Shown in pieces: positions 23,609 through 32,971 of a stretch of DNA of 64,000 nt. The notes under the pieces were generated by a model. It worked only from the letters and a program-made list of their open reading frames with translations. It was not told the DNA's origin and searched no databases. The stretch is from Sphingorhabdus sp. Alg231-15 (GTDB taxonomy: Bacteria > Pseudomonadota > Alphaproteobacteria > Sphingomonadales > Sphingomonadaceae): assembly GCF_900149705.1 (NCBI RefSeq), contig NZ_LT703001.1, forward strand, positions 3,342,001 through 3,406,000, given 5' to 3'. Numbering within the stretch: the first letter of the stretch is position 1; every line of letters begins with the position of its first letter. The translations under genes were made by a program, and so were the position numbers.

Positions 23609-25102
23609 ATGTCGGACGGGATTGCGCTTGGTAAGCTCGAACTGATTCCGCACCGCCAACTATTGGTTGATGGCGAGCCGATAGCCATTGGCCGCAAGGC
23701 AATCGAAATCCTATCCGCGCTCGCGAAAGCAGATGGCAGGGTGATGACCAAGGCTGAGTTGATGGATGCCGTTTGGCCCGGGGCGGTGATTGAAGAAAAT
23801 GCGCTGCAGGCACAGATGACGGCGCTTCGCAAGGCCATGGGTGACGAGAGCAAACTGATCAAGACCATACACGGTCTTGGTTATCTTCTAAAGATCCCGA
23901 CTGTCGAAGAACATGAAAATGGCTTGCCACCTATTCCGACTATTGCCGTCATGCCATTTGCCGATCTGATCGGCGATCCTGAGCAATCCTATTTTGTTGA
24001 TGGATTGATGGAGGAGCTTACTTCTGCACTAACCCGCATTCGAACTTTATTCGTAATATCTAGCGGTTCCTCTTTGGCGCTAAGAAACCAAGGGCTTTCT
24101 CCGGCAGAAGCGGCAGAAAAATTGGACGTTCGCTATATTTTGCAGGGAAGCGTTCGTGCGGTTTCGAATGATGTGCGGATCAACGTCACATTGATTGATA
24201 CCGATAATGGTGGCCAAATCTGGGCGAACAGCTTTAACGGTTCCATGGAAGACGTGTTTTCTTTGCAGGAGCAAGTTGCCATCGGTGTTGCGGGTGTGAC
24301 CGAGTTTTCAATCCAGAAGAGCGAAACACAGCGTGTAATCAACCGCCCCACATCTGACTTGCAGAGCTATCATCTCTATCTGCGCGCACTGGTTCCGTTC
24401 CGCACCTACACACGTCAGAATATCGAAAAAGCAATGGCCTTGCTTGAAGAGGCCATCGAGCGTGACGAAGAGCATGCACTCGCCCTCAGCCTTGCCGGCA
24501 CCGGTCATGGCCTCATTGCACAATTCGGATGGACCGATGATCAGGAGTCTCAATTGACCAAGATGAGAGACCTTTTCGAACGGGCGCTTTATTTCGGTTC
24601 AGACGATGCGCAGGTGGTTGCAACAGCAGCTTTGAGCTATTGGACCGTAGGTAGATATGCGGAAGCCAGCCGCCATGCAGATCGTGCCGTTGAGCTTAAT
24701 CCGGGATCGTCTTTTGCACATATCGCTCGCGGTCAGTTGAGCGCCCATGCTGGCAAACTCGCCGCGGCAGAGGATTCGATTATCCGTTCAATGGAATTGG
24801 ATCCATTTTCACCGAACCGCGCCTTGCAGCTGGGTTCATTGGCACAAACGCGGTTTGTCCAAGAACGCTATGTTGAAGCGGCACGGCTGACACGTGAATG
24901 GACACAGATCAACAAGTCCCCGATGAATGTTGCTCTTCTGGCAGCATGTTTGAACAAAATGGGGGAAAGTCAGGCGGCGGCGGATGCGATACGCGAGATG
25001 AACGCCCTGTCTCCAATCACCCTACCAAATATTGCGGCAATGTTTTTCCTGGACGAAGACCTACGTCAGAAGTTTCTGGATGCGGTGACGCTGTCTTCTT
25101 AG
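23609..25102 (+). CDS. Winged-helix regulator with TolB-like and TPR domains (CadC/HilA-type)
   Basis: The product is about 497 residues. An OmpR/PhoB-type winged helix is N-terminal (LELIPHRQLLVDGEPIAIG; TKAELMDAVWPGAVIEENA; IKTIHGLGYLLKIP). A TolB/FlgO-like domain follows at about 110-230 (TIAVMPFADLIGDPEQSYF; LDVRYILQGSVRAVSNDVR), then TPR repeats to the end. No transmembrane helix is visible, so it is probably cytosolic, unlike CadC. ATG 23609 is chosen for the GGGGG 8 nt upstream; ATGs at 23579 and 23594 are alternatives. No phosphorylation receiver domain. Target genes unknown. Confidence 0.82.
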   Translation: MSDGIALGKLELIPHRQLLVDGEPIAIGRKAIEILSALAKADGRVMTKAELMDAVWPGAVIEENALQAQMTALRKAMGDESKLIKTIHGLGYLLKIPTVEEHENGLPPIPTIAVMPFADLIGDPEQSYFVDGLMEELTSALTRIRTLFVISSGSSLALRNQGLSPAEAAEKLDVRYILQGSVRAVSNDVRINVTLIDTDNGGQIWANSFNGSMEDVFSLQEQVAIGVAGVTEFSIQKSETQRVINRPTSDLQSYHLYLRALVPFRTYTRQNIEKAMALLEEAIERDEEHALALSLAGTGHGLIAQFGWTDDQESQLTKMRDLFERALYFGSDDAQVVATAALSYWTVGRYAEASRHADRAVELNPGSSFAHIARGQLSAHAGKLAAAEDSIIRSMELDPFSPNRALQLGSLAQTRFVQERYVEAARLTREWTQINKSPMNVALLAACLNKMGESQAAADAIREMNALSPITLPNIAAMFFLDEDLRQKFLDAVTLSS

Positions 25103-25132
25103 ACGTTCCGGGTCGAGCGCTTAAAAGCCAAC

Positions 25133-25912
25133 TTAATCAATATTGACATTGCGCCGAGAGGTTTCGCTGCGTGATGATCGCGCTGGCCGCGCTCTGGGTG
25201 CAGGGCGTGGCGCGGAGCGAGCGGCTGGAGCCGACCGTTGGCGAGCTGCCGGGCGAGCCTGCTGGCCGCGACGTTCTGAGCGAACGTTGTTGCCTTGTCG
25301 GTTACTTCGGCGCGCTTGTCTGTTTTCGCTTCTGCGCTGACCACGAACGGCACCGTCACGTAATCCAGCTCTACCAGTGGATGCGCGATTGCCCCGGTTT
25401 CCACTTGTGGCATTGCCTGCATTTCTTTCGGCGCGCCTTTCTGCTCTTCGCTCGCGCCGCTCTGTCCGTTGTTCTGGTGTCAGATTACGCCGACGTTCGC
25501 GCCTTTCCGCGCGCTGTTCAGGCGTTAGGTTGCGGCCGCCTCTACGCATGCCATCATGTCCACCTCGCCGCGCATGGCGCGAACCAAATTTTGCGCGTTG
25601 GCGTGCCCAATGGTAGCGGTGATGTCGCTTCATCGCATAGCGGGAGCCTCGCCGGTCAAAAATATGGATGCCATAACCGGGATAGTAAAAATTGTCATAC
25701 CAGCCACCGCCAAATCCAATATTGGCATATCCATAACCATAATCGCAGGCGTAATAGTCATCAAAGGGTGCATAGGGATCGCATGCATAGCCCGCGCCAT
25801 TAACATAGCCGTCGCCATAGGAGCCCCCGCCATAAGCGCAGGCGCTGAGGCCAAGCATCGCGCCGCTGAGCAAAGCTGGTTTCACAATTTTCTCGATCCA
25901 AGACTGTGCCAT
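25133..25912 (-). CDS. Gly/Tyr- and Arg-rich lipoprotein
   Basis: This is a 259-residue protein. A lipoprotein signal ends in LSAC (Cys25), followed by a Gly/Tyr/Asp-rich segment (ACDYGYGYANIGFGGGWYDN). The long C-terminal half is extremely basic: two adjacent 15-residue repeats of RNLTPEQR(A/T)ERRERR at residues 127-156, then Arg/Asn/Ala-rich low complexity. The start is placed at ATG 25912, which has AGGGGA 7 nt away. An Arg tail in the periplasm could bind nucleic acid or anionic polymers, but no function is known. Confidence 0.75.
   Translation of the reverse strand: MAQSWIEKIVKPALLSGAMLGLSACAYGGGSYGDGYVNGAGYACDPYAPFDDYYACDYGYGYANIGFGGGWYDNFYYPGYGIHIFDRRGSRYAMKRHHRYHWARQRAKFGSRHARRGGHDGMRRGGRNLTPEQRAERRERRRNLTPEQRTERRERRAERRAERNAGNATSGNRGNRASTGRAGLRDGAVRGQRRSENRQARRSNRQGNNVRSERRGQQARPAARQRSAPAARSAPRPAPRARPARSSRSETSRRNVNID
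25445..25534 (-). repeat. Two tandem 45-bp coding repeats
   Basis: Two adjacent 45-bp units encode RNLTPEQRAERRERR and RNLTPEQRTERRERR, differing by a single residue. They lie in the Arg-rich part of the lipoprotein and suggest recent tandem duplication. Confidence 0.8.
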
Positions 25913-26128
25913 GTTCATTCCCCTCATCATCCGGTCATGCGGTATCCATCATCGCTGACCGGATTTCTCTGTTCTAGACTGGCTTGGCCCCGCGAGTCTG
26001 GATTGATTTCCTGTTGCCCTATTTTGTAACATTGATGGATTGAATTGGAAATGAACGCAGATGCTTGCTGACATTAATGAAAGTAGCTACTATAGAGCCG
26101 TAACCCAAGCATTTCAGGAGCTTTCACA

Positions 26129-27523
26129 TTGGCAAGCGCAGCACAAGTCCACGGATACCCCTATACGGAAACTGCAAACCCGCATTGGGTCAAGCCACCC
26201 AGTAAGGAGGCCTTGGCGCACATTCCCGGTGAAGATGGTCTGCCGCTGGTCGGCTCGACCTTTAAAATCATCAAGGACCCCATTGGCTTTGGCAGGCAAA
26301 TGTTTGAAAAATACGGTTCTGTCTATCGGACATTTAACTTCGGTAAGCAGAACGTGACGTTGCTTGGTGCGGATGCCACCGAATTGGTGATGTTCAATAA
26401 AGGCAAGATTTTCTCGAGCGAACAGGGCTGGGGGCCGGTGCTGAACAATCTCTTTCCGCGCGGCCTCATGCTGATGGACTTTGAACGCCACCGTGCTGAT
26501 CGCAAGGCGCTCTCCGTTGCATTCAAGCCGGGGCCGATGAAGCATCATTGCAAGGTTTTAAACGAAGGCATAGCGGAGCGTGTCAACGATTGGAGCGGAA
26601 CGGATTTCAACTTCTATCCCGCCATTAAATCACTCTCCTTGGATACTGCTGCCAGCGCTATTCTGGGTATTCCCTGGGGACCGGAAGCCGACAAGATCAA
26701 CAAGGCCTTTGTTGACGAAGTGCAGGCTTCGGTCGGTGTTGCCCGCTCACCCATTCCTTTCACCAAAATGTGGCGCGGGGTGAAGGCACGTGAATATCTG
26801 TTGAGCTATTTTACACCGCAAGTGAAAGAACGGCGCGCGAAAGGCGGCGAAGATATTTTTACTCAGATTTGTCTTGCAACCCACGAAAATGGCGAGTTGC
26901 TGACTGAGGATGAAGTCGTCGATCACATGAACTTTCTGATGATGGCTGCGCATGATACGATTACCTCATCAGCAACCAGCATGACTTACTTGCTCGCCAA
27001 AAACCCGGAATGGCAGGACAAGCTGCGTGAGGAATGCCTGTCTGTTGCGCCGGCAGGAGAGCCTCTGGCCTATGAAGATCTCGGCAAACTGGAACTGACC
27101 GAAATGGCGTTCAAGGAATCTCTGCGCTTGATCCCGCCAGTACCAAGTATTCCACGACGTGCGATCAAGGAATTTACCTTCCGTAACTACACAATCCCGG
27201 CTGGCACCAATATCGGTATCAGTCCGCAATTTGTGCACAAGATGGAGAAACACTGGCCGAATCCGACGAAATTTGATCCGATGCGCTTCACGCCAGAAAA
27301 TAGCGCCGGTCGGCACAAATATGCGTGGGTTCCCTTCGGTGGTGGCGCTCATATGTGTCTGGGCCTGCACTTTGCCTATATGCAGATCAAGATCCTGATG
27401 CACGCAATGCTGACCCAAAACCGCATCGTTCTCAGCGGAGGACAGGATTATGAACCGAAATGGCAAGTCTTCCCGATTCCGCAGCCGAGAGACGGTCTGC
27501 CGGTGCGCCTGGAGGCACTCTGA
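26129..27523 (+). CDS. Cytochrome P450
   Basis: This is a 464-residue soluble P450 monooxygenase. The heme-binding loop is FGGGAHMCLG with Cys410 as the thiolate ligand. The I-helix shows AAHDTITSS with the acid-alcohol pair Asp-Thr, and the K-helix has ESLRL (ExxR). The start is TTG at 26129, supported by AGGAG at 26116-26120. No redoxin or reductase gene is adjacent, so electron partners must be elsewhere. Substrate cannot be inferred; terpenoid or fatty-acid oxidation are generic possibilities. It converges on ppc. Confidence 0.95.
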   Translation: MASAAQVHGYPYTETANPHWVKPPSKEALAHIPGEDGLPLVGSTFKIIKDPIGFGRQMFEKYGSVYRTFNFGKQNVTLLGADATELVMFNKGKIFSSEQGWGPVLNNLFPRGLMLMDFERHRADRKALSVAFKPGPMKHHCKVLNEGIAERVNDWSGTDFNFYPAIKSLSLDTAASAILGIPWGPEADKINKAFVDEVQASVGVARSPIPFTKMWRGVKAREYLLSYFTPQVKERRAKGGEDIFTQICLATHENGELLTEDEVVDHMNFLMMAAHDTITSSATSMTYLLAKNPEWQDKLREECLSVAPAGEPLAYEDLGKLELTEMAFKESLRLIPPVPSIPRRAIKEFTFRNYTIPAGTNIGISPQFVHKMEKHWPNPTKFDPMRFTPENSAGRHKYAWVPFGGGAHMCLGLHFAYMQIKILMHAMLTQNRIVLSGGQDYEPKWQVFPIPQPRDGLPVRLEAL

Positions 27524-27548
27524 TCTGCTGACTTTCTAGAAGGTTCAG

Positions 27549-30266
27549 TTACCCGCTATTTCTGAGTGCCGTTGCAATGGCATTGAGAGAGAGTTGTATC
27601 CCTTCACCAATACGCGGATCGTCTTCTCCAGCGCGCAGGCGTTTCATTAACTCGATCTGCAGGTGGTTGAGCGGTTCAATATAGGGCAGGCGCAATTCGA
27701 TACTGTTGAACAGCGACGGGTTTTTTGCGAGCAGATGCGGCTGGTCTGTAATCTCTAGCAAAATGTCACGGGTCTGTTCCCATCCCGACCTAATGCGTTC
27801 GAAAAAGGCCTCTCGCATGGCCTGGTCCTCAACCAATTCTGCATAGCGTGCTGCAATGCCCATGTCAGATTTGGCCAACACCATTTCCATATTGGACAGG
27901 CTGGCTCTAAAAAAGGGCCAGCTTTGTGCCATGTCTTTGAGTTTTTCGATATCGTCAAAAGCACTGAGCGCTTGTCCGACGCCGTACCAACCGGGCAACA
28001 TCACCCGAGCCTGGGCCCAGCTAAAGACCCATGGAATGGCACGCAAGTCTTCGATCTTATCGCTTTTTGTTCGGCTGGCCGGTCGCGAACCAATTTTCAA
28101 TTTGGCAATTTCGGTCAGTGGTGTCATCTGGCGAAAGAAGGTCCGAAAGCTATCATCGCCATAGACCAGATCACGATATTCGGCGAATGCGGTTTGTGAA
28201 ATCTGGTCCATCGCTTCGGCAAAACTGGCCTGCACCTTCTGGTCGGATGGATCGGGCTCTAGCGAGCGCAGCAACACCGCTGAAGTCATAGCTTCCAGAT
28301 TGGCTTCGGCAACGCCCATTGTGCCATATTTGGCGGCGATAACCTCACCTTGCTCGGTAATACGGATGCGACCGTCGACGGTTCCCTTGGGTTGGGCCTT
28401 GATCGCCCCGAAGGCGGATCCACCGCCACGGCCAACAGCACCGCCGCGGCCATGGAAGAGCTGCATTTTTACGCCAGCCTGCTCAAATACCGGTGTCAGG
28501 GCCTGGCTTGCCTTAAACAAGCTCCATGTTGAGGTTAGATAGCCGCCATCCTTGTTACTATCGGAATAGCCGATCATCACTTCCTGCGCGCCGCGTGCGC
28601 GGGTCAGGGCATGCATTTCGGGGAGCGCAAAAAAGTCCGTCATGACCTCCGGCGCGTTCTCCAGATCGGCCACGGTTTCAAACAAAGGCACCGCCATGAT
28701 CGGACAGGTCGGTGCTGCGCTGTTATCGGCCGAAGCACGGTAGAGGCCCGCTTCCATGAGCAGGACATAGACTTCTAATATGTCTGATACGGTCTCGCCA
28801 TTGCTGATATTGTAATTGACGATGACCTCTGGCCCATATTGGTCATGGGCCTCAGTTGCCGCCCGCAGGATGGAGAGCTCCTTGGCAGTTTCTTCGCTAT
28901 AATTGATCCACGGACTTACCAGCGGGCGGTTATTTGTTAGTTCTTGCCGAAGAATTTTCACCCGAGTTTCTTCGTTCAATGACAGGTAATCTGCCTCGAC
29001 ACCGGCTTCTGCAAGCAGCTCAGCAACCACCCGCTCGTGGATGCGGCTATTCTGGCGCATGTCGAGCGTTGCGAGGTGAAAGCCGAATAGTTCGACCGTG
29101 CGGATCAACCGTCCCAAGGCCCCAGATGTCGCAAACACGCCTTTGCCACCGGAACGCAGCCCGTGTGCGAGCGTCACAAGATCTTCCCGCAATTGCTGCG
29201 GATTGTCATAGGGCTCGGCCATGATCGGCGATGGTCGCCCCGGGACGTGACCGCATAACTTCAAATGCGTGGCGGACAGGCGGGCATAGATACCGGAAAG
29301 CGCGCGCCGGTATGGTTCATCTTTGCGGCTTGGTGCATCATCGCCGCTAGCATCGGCGAGGGTGACTACTTCATCCGGCACCTCTGCCAGTTCGGTTGAA
29401 ATGCTGAGTTCCGCGCCCATCGCATGGATGCGTGCAAGATAGTAGCCGATGACCGTCTCTGCGGCGCGCGACAGAGCTTCGCGCATAGCATCGGCATCAA
29501 CAAAGGGATTGCCGTCACGATCACCACCGATCCAACTGCCGAGCTTTAGAAAATTGGGCAGCCGGGCACCTAGTACTTTTTCCCATTTGCCATAAAGTTT
29601 TGGCAAGACCGGCAGAAATACGTCACGCATATAGCTTTGCGAAATCTGCACCTCGTCGGTTACAAATAAGCGCTCACGGCGCAGTGGACGAGTCTGCCAC
29701 AACAAGGCAATTTGCCGCATAATCGCTTCATCAAGCACGTCGCCTTCGGGCGTATTGTCCGCTCCCGCATCTTTCATAAGCAGTAACTCAGCAATACGGG
29801 CCTTGTGATCTATCATGCTCTTGCGCCGCACCTCGGTGGGATGAGCGGTCAGCACCGGGGCAATCAAAGCGTCGTCAAGCAAAGCCAATACTGCCTTTTC
29901 GTCTACGCCCTCACTCGCCAATTTTGAGATGGCTTCTGCAACGCTGGCTCCTTCTTCAGCTGCCACACCCTGACGGTCTTCGGCGAGATTGGCGAGCAGT
30001 GAAAATAGCATGAAACCGCGCACAAAGGCGGTCGTCTCATCCAAGGTTAGTGCATCAAGACCGGGATCAATCGCATCGGCGTCTGCAACACCGCGATGCC
30101 GATCAACGCTGGTGGAGCGAATATATTCGGTGCGCCGATACAATTCTTCGCCGCCATAGCTGCGGATCACATCACCCAGCAATTTGCCGAGATATTTAAT
30201 GTCGGGATTTTGGCGCACAACCAATGAGGGTGTTGCCGATGAATCATTGGGGAGGATATCAGTCAT
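27549..30266 (-). CDS. ppc: Phosphoenolpyruvate carboxylase
   Basis: This is a 905-residue anaplerotic enzyme converting PEP and bicarbonate to oxaloacetate. Signature blocks are LTAHPTEVRRKSM, GSWIGGDRDGNPFV, the catalytic Gly-rich loop HGRGGAVGRGGGSAFGAI and the C-terminal LRNSG, close to the family's terminal NTG. A TTG-started extension to 30317 is possible, but the ATG at 30266 gives the N-terminus typical of relatives; neither has a clear ribosome site. The DHFR-like gene lies 65 nt upstream on the same strand and may share its transcript. Confidence 0.96.
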   Translation of the reverse strand: MTDILPNDSSATPSLVVRQNPDIKYLGKLLGDVIRSYGGEELYRRTEYIRSTSVDRHRGVADADAIDPGLDALTLDETTAFVRGFMLFSLLANLAEDRQGVAAEEGASVAEAISKLASEGVDEKAVLALLDDALIAPVLTAHPTEVRRKSMIDHKARIAELLLMKDAGADNTPEGDVLDEAIMRQIALLWQTRPLRRERLFVTDEVQISQSYMRDVFLPVLPKLYGKWEKVLGARLPNFLKLGSWIGGDRDGNPFVDADAMREALSRAAETVIGYYLARIHAMGAELSISTELAEVPDEVVTLADASGDDAPSRKDEPYRRALSGIYARLSATHLKLCGHVPGRPSPIMAEPYDNPQQLREDLVTLAHGLRSGGKGVFATSGALGRLIRTVELFGFHLATLDMRQNSRIHERVVAELLAEAGVEADYLSLNEETRVKILRQELTNNRPLVSPWINYSEETAKELSILRAATEAHDQYGPEVIVNYNISNGETVSDILEVYVLLMEAGLYRASADNSAAPTCPIMAVPLFETVADLENAPEVMTDFFALPEMHALTRARGAQEVMIGYSDSNKDGGYLTSTWSLFKASQALTPVFEQAGVKMQLFHGRGGAVGRGGGSAFGAIKAQPKGTVDGRIRITEQGEVIAAKYGTMGVAEANLEAMTSAVLLRSLEPDPSDQKVQASFAEAMDQISQTAFAEYRDLVYGDDSFRTFFRQMTPLTEIAKLKIGSRPASRTKSDKIEDLRAIPWVFSWAQARVMLPGWYGVGQALSAFDDIEKLKDMAQSWPFFRASLSNMEMVLAKSDMGIAARYAELVEDQAMREAFFERIRSGWEQTRDILLEITDQPHLLAKNPSLFNSIELRLPYIEPLNHLQIELMKRLRAGEDDPRIGEGIQLSLNAIATALRNSG

Positions 30267-30331
30267 GACGCGTTGCTGCACCGCTGTGACAACGTGGTCA
30301 AGAAAATCTACGGCCAAAAGAGAAGAAATTG

Positions 30332-30874
30332 CTACTTCTTATTCAAGACTTTGTATTTTGAGCCGATCAAACCCGATGGGAAGCTCGTAGTTTCGATATG
30401 ATCCAGTTTGATATCTGCATCCAAGGTGCCAAAAAGCGTCAGCCCGTCACCGATTAAAACGGGTATCCGCGTCAGGATAATATCGGATATCAGGCCAGCG
30501 CGAAGGAAGGATTGTATAATCTTGCCGCCATCCACATAAGCTCTGCTCCAACCTTCCTTATCCAGGATTTCCATCAACGCATTGGGCGTTTGATCTGATA
30601 TACGGACCTTGTTTTTCAGATTTTCCGGGATGTCTTTTTCGGTCAATCGACCGCTCATGACGATCACCGGGCCTTGATAGGGCCATTCGCCGAATGTCAG
30701 CACCTTCTCAAACGTGCCGCGGCCCATGATCAACCCGTCAACCGACGCCATGAACGCGTCATAGCCATGGTCTTCATCGCCAGTATTATATTCCATCAAC
30801 CAGTCCAGATTGCCGTCTTTGCGGGCAATAAAACCATCCATTGTAGCGGCAATAAACACATGGCCGGTTACCAT
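30332..30874 (-). CDS. Dihydrofolate reductase family protein (RibD C-terminal type)
   Basis: This is a 180-residue DHFR-like fold protein. The N-terminus HVFIAATMDGFIARKDG is the usual opening, and TFEKVLTFGEWPY, KVRISDQTPNALMEIL and VDGGKIIQSFLRAGLISDI follow the RibD/YyaP subfamily, not the true folate enzyme. Reductase substrate is unknown. ATG 30874 has AAGGACA upstream; the frame is open to 31033 but runs into the flotillin terminator, so the extension is rejected. Confidence 0.85.
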   Translation of the reverse strand: MVTGHVFIAATMDGFIARKDGNLDWLMEYNTGDEDHGYDAFMASVDGLIMGRGTFEKVLTFGEWPYQGPVIVMSGRLTEKDIPENLKNKVRISDQTPNALMEILDKEGWSRAYVDGGKIIQSFLRAGLISDIILTRIPVLIGDGLTLFGTLDADIKLDHIETTSFPSGLIGSKYKVLNKK

Positions 30875-30982
30875 ATTTCTTGTCCTTCCGATGCGCTGCC
30901 CCCGGAATGATACTTTGATATCATGAAGAGCATCTTGCAGGAAGGTGCGATCCCCGGCTTTGTGACAAGCCTTGCAGCATAT

Positions 30983-31016
30983 AAAAAACCCGCCCTCTTT
31001 CGAAGGCGGGCTTTTT
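30983..31016 (-). terminator. Terminator downstream of the flotillin gene
   Basis: The stem CCCGCC (30989-30994) with GGCGGG (31005-31010) is flanked by six A on the left and five T on the right, so it can end transcription on either strand. For the left-reading flotillin gene it lies 18 nt past the stop. Confidence 0.75.
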
Positions 31017-31033
31017 CTTGGACGATTGTTCAA

Positions 31034-32869
31034 TCAGCTTGAACTTGGGCTGTCCTGCTGCTCGGACCAAGGGCCTTTCGGTTTTTCAGCCTTTGATGAA
31101 ATGGGCGCTTCCGTTTTTGGTTCAGCAATTTTCTTCGATTTTGCCTTTGCTGGTGCAGCTGCCATTTTCGGTTGGGGCTTTGCTGGCGCTTCGAACGGGG
31201 CCACCTCCAGCGGAGTCGATTCGGCAGCAGTCGCTCCACCGATTAAGCTGTCCAGTGACGATCCGTCCAAACCAAGTTCTTTCATCAGCCCGTCAATGAC
31301 CGGTGCCTGTGCCCGGTAGGACAATGCAGCTGCGACAGCGTCGGTGGCAAGATTGCCATTGCCGCCCCCATTTGCGCCCCCGCTATTGCCAGAGCCGTTT
31401 CCGTTTCCGCCTCCGCCATTTTGGGTAATGCCGTCGACCTGAACGATCTTGATTGAGTCGATAGCTTCCATCGGCTTCGCTGACTCTTTCACCACTTCAG
31501 GTAATACGTTGAGCAACGCCAGTTTGGTCTGCAATGATATCTGATCAGATGACAGGATATTGGCCGCCTCGTTGACAGCGCGCTGACCAGCCGCTTCGAC
31601 TTCGAAGCGAACCCGGGATGCTTCCGCGCGTAATTTCTCGGCCTCGGCTTCACCCTCTGCCCCCAGCCTAATGGCAGCGGCACGGTTGGCGGCGGCTTCT
31701 TTCTCGGCTTCGGCCTCCACTTTGACGCTGATCGCTTCGCGTTCTGCCTGTTTGGAGGCTTCGATCAACTCGATCCGCTTGTCGCGATCAGCAACCTCGG
31801 TTTCCCGAGAGGTTGTGACCTGCTCTTCTGCAGCCACGGCTTTGGCACGGGCTGCATCGGCTTCGGCCTTGGCCTGGCTTTCCTCGCGGCTTTTGTTCTG
31901 GATCGCAATCTGCTGCTCTTGACGGGCGATTTCGATCGCTTGTTCCTGCGCAATGCTTGCTTCTTTCACCGCACGATCTGCTTCAATCTGGGTGGAGTCG
32001 ATCTTTTGCTTCGCGGTAATTCGGGCTTCTTCGGCTTCTCGGTTGCGCACGGCCTGCTCACTTGCGACCTCCGAAGACTGTTCGGCGCGGCGGACTTCCA
32101 CTTCGCGTTCCTGTTCGAGCCTGGCAAATTCATTGTCCCGTTCGATCGTGAAACTGCGCTGATCAGCCTCAAGGTTTTTCGTTTCGATCTGAACACGTGT
32201 GTCTTGCTCAATATCGTTTCTTGCTTTCTTACGCAGTTCGATTTGCTCGGTGAGCTTGGTCAGACCTTCAGCATCAAAGGCGTTGTTGGCGTTGAAATGC
32301 TCGATACTGGTTTGGTCAAGACCGGTAAGTGAAACTGATTCCAGTTCCAAACCGTTCATCGCGAGATCGGCAGAGCTGGCTTGCTGCACCTTCTGGACAA
32401 AGTCGGCGCGCTGCTCGTGCAGTTCGTTCATTGTCATACCGGCGGCCACCGAGCGCAGGGCGTCAACAAACTTACCTTCGACCAGGTCTTTAAGGGCTTC
32501 AGGCTGCATCGTACGCAGACCCAAAGTTTGCGCAGCCATGGCCAGCGATCCAGCATCCGGACGCACGCGCACGTAAAATTCCGCTTTCACGTCAATGCGC
32601 AAGCGATCCAGCGTGATCAGCGCATCGACATTGTTGCGCTCTACCGCCAACCGCACGGTGTTCATATTGACCGGCATGGTTTCGTGAAGAACGGGCAGCA
32701 CCATAGCACCACCGTTCATTACAACCTTTTCGCCACCCAGTCCGGTTCGAACGAAAGCGATTTCTTTGGTTGCGCGTTTATAAAGTCGGGTGATGATCAG
32801 CCCGAAAATGAGCAGGGTAGCAAAAATAATGCCGGCATAGACGGCGAGGGAAATGAGATTCTCAGTCAT
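31034..32869 (-). CDS. Flotillin family protein (YqiK-like)
   Basis: This is a 611-residue membrane-domain scaffold protein. A transmembrane helix lies at about residues 9-29, followed by an SPFH/band-7 domain (FVRTGLGGEKVVMNGGAMV; ALITLDRLRIDVKAEFYVRV). A long Ala/Glu/Arg coiled coil spans about 200-430. A Gly/Asn-rich linker near 480-510 (GGGGNGNGSGNSGG) and a Lys/Pro/Ser tail close the protein. It follows a YqiJ/NfeD-like gene by 102 nt on the same strand, the usual partner. Likely role is organising membrane microdomains. Confidence 0.92.
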   Translation of the reverse strand: MTENLISLAVYAGIIFATLLIFGLIITRLYKRATKEIAFVRTGLGGEKVVMNGGAMVLPVLHETMPVNMNTVRLAVERNNVDALITLDRLRIDVKAEFYVRVRPDAGSLAMAAQTLGLRTMQPEALKDLVEGKFVDALRSVAAGMTMNELHEQRADFVQKVQQASSADLAMNGLELESVSLTGLDQTSIEHFNANNAFDAEGLTKLTEQIELRKKARNDIEQDTRVQIETKNLEADQRSFTIERDNEFARLEQEREVEVRRAEQSSEVASEQAVRNREAEEARITAKQKIDSTQIEADRAVKEASIAQEQAIEIARQEQQIAIQNKSREESQAKAEADAARAKAVAAEEQVTTSRETEVADRDKRIELIEASKQAEREAISVKVEAEAEKEAAANRAAAIRLGAEGEAEAEKLRAEASRVRFEVEAAGQRAVNEAANILSSDQISLQTKLALLNVLPEVVKESAKPMEAIDSIKIVQVDGITQNGGGGNGNGSGNSGGANGGGNGNLATDAVAAALSYRAQAPVIDGLMKELGLDGSSLDSLIGGATAAESTPLEVAPFEAPAKPQPKMAAAPAKAKSKKIAEPKTEAPISSKAEKPKGPWSEQQDSPSSS

Positions 32870-32971
32870 ATTTTTCTTTCTGTATTGAGGTGCCGCAGGC
32901 CGGATGAACTAGGGGTTATCTAGTTGATATCGCGGCAGGCACTGTTTCAGGCTTTGATATTTAGTTCGGAT

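Noticed and set aside
25171-25803. Long plus-strand frame opposite the Arg-rich lipoprotein
   Set aside because: It has no ribosome site or domain; the minus-strand frame has a clear lipoprotein signal and the bias explains the open antisense frame.
26061-26357. Plus-strand frame across the P450 start
   Set aside because: It overlaps the P450 coding region in another frame and encodes no recognisable protein.
30875-31033. Upstream extension of the DHFR-like frame
   Set aside because: It runs through the flotillin terminator and lacks homology; ATG 30874 has a good ribosome site.
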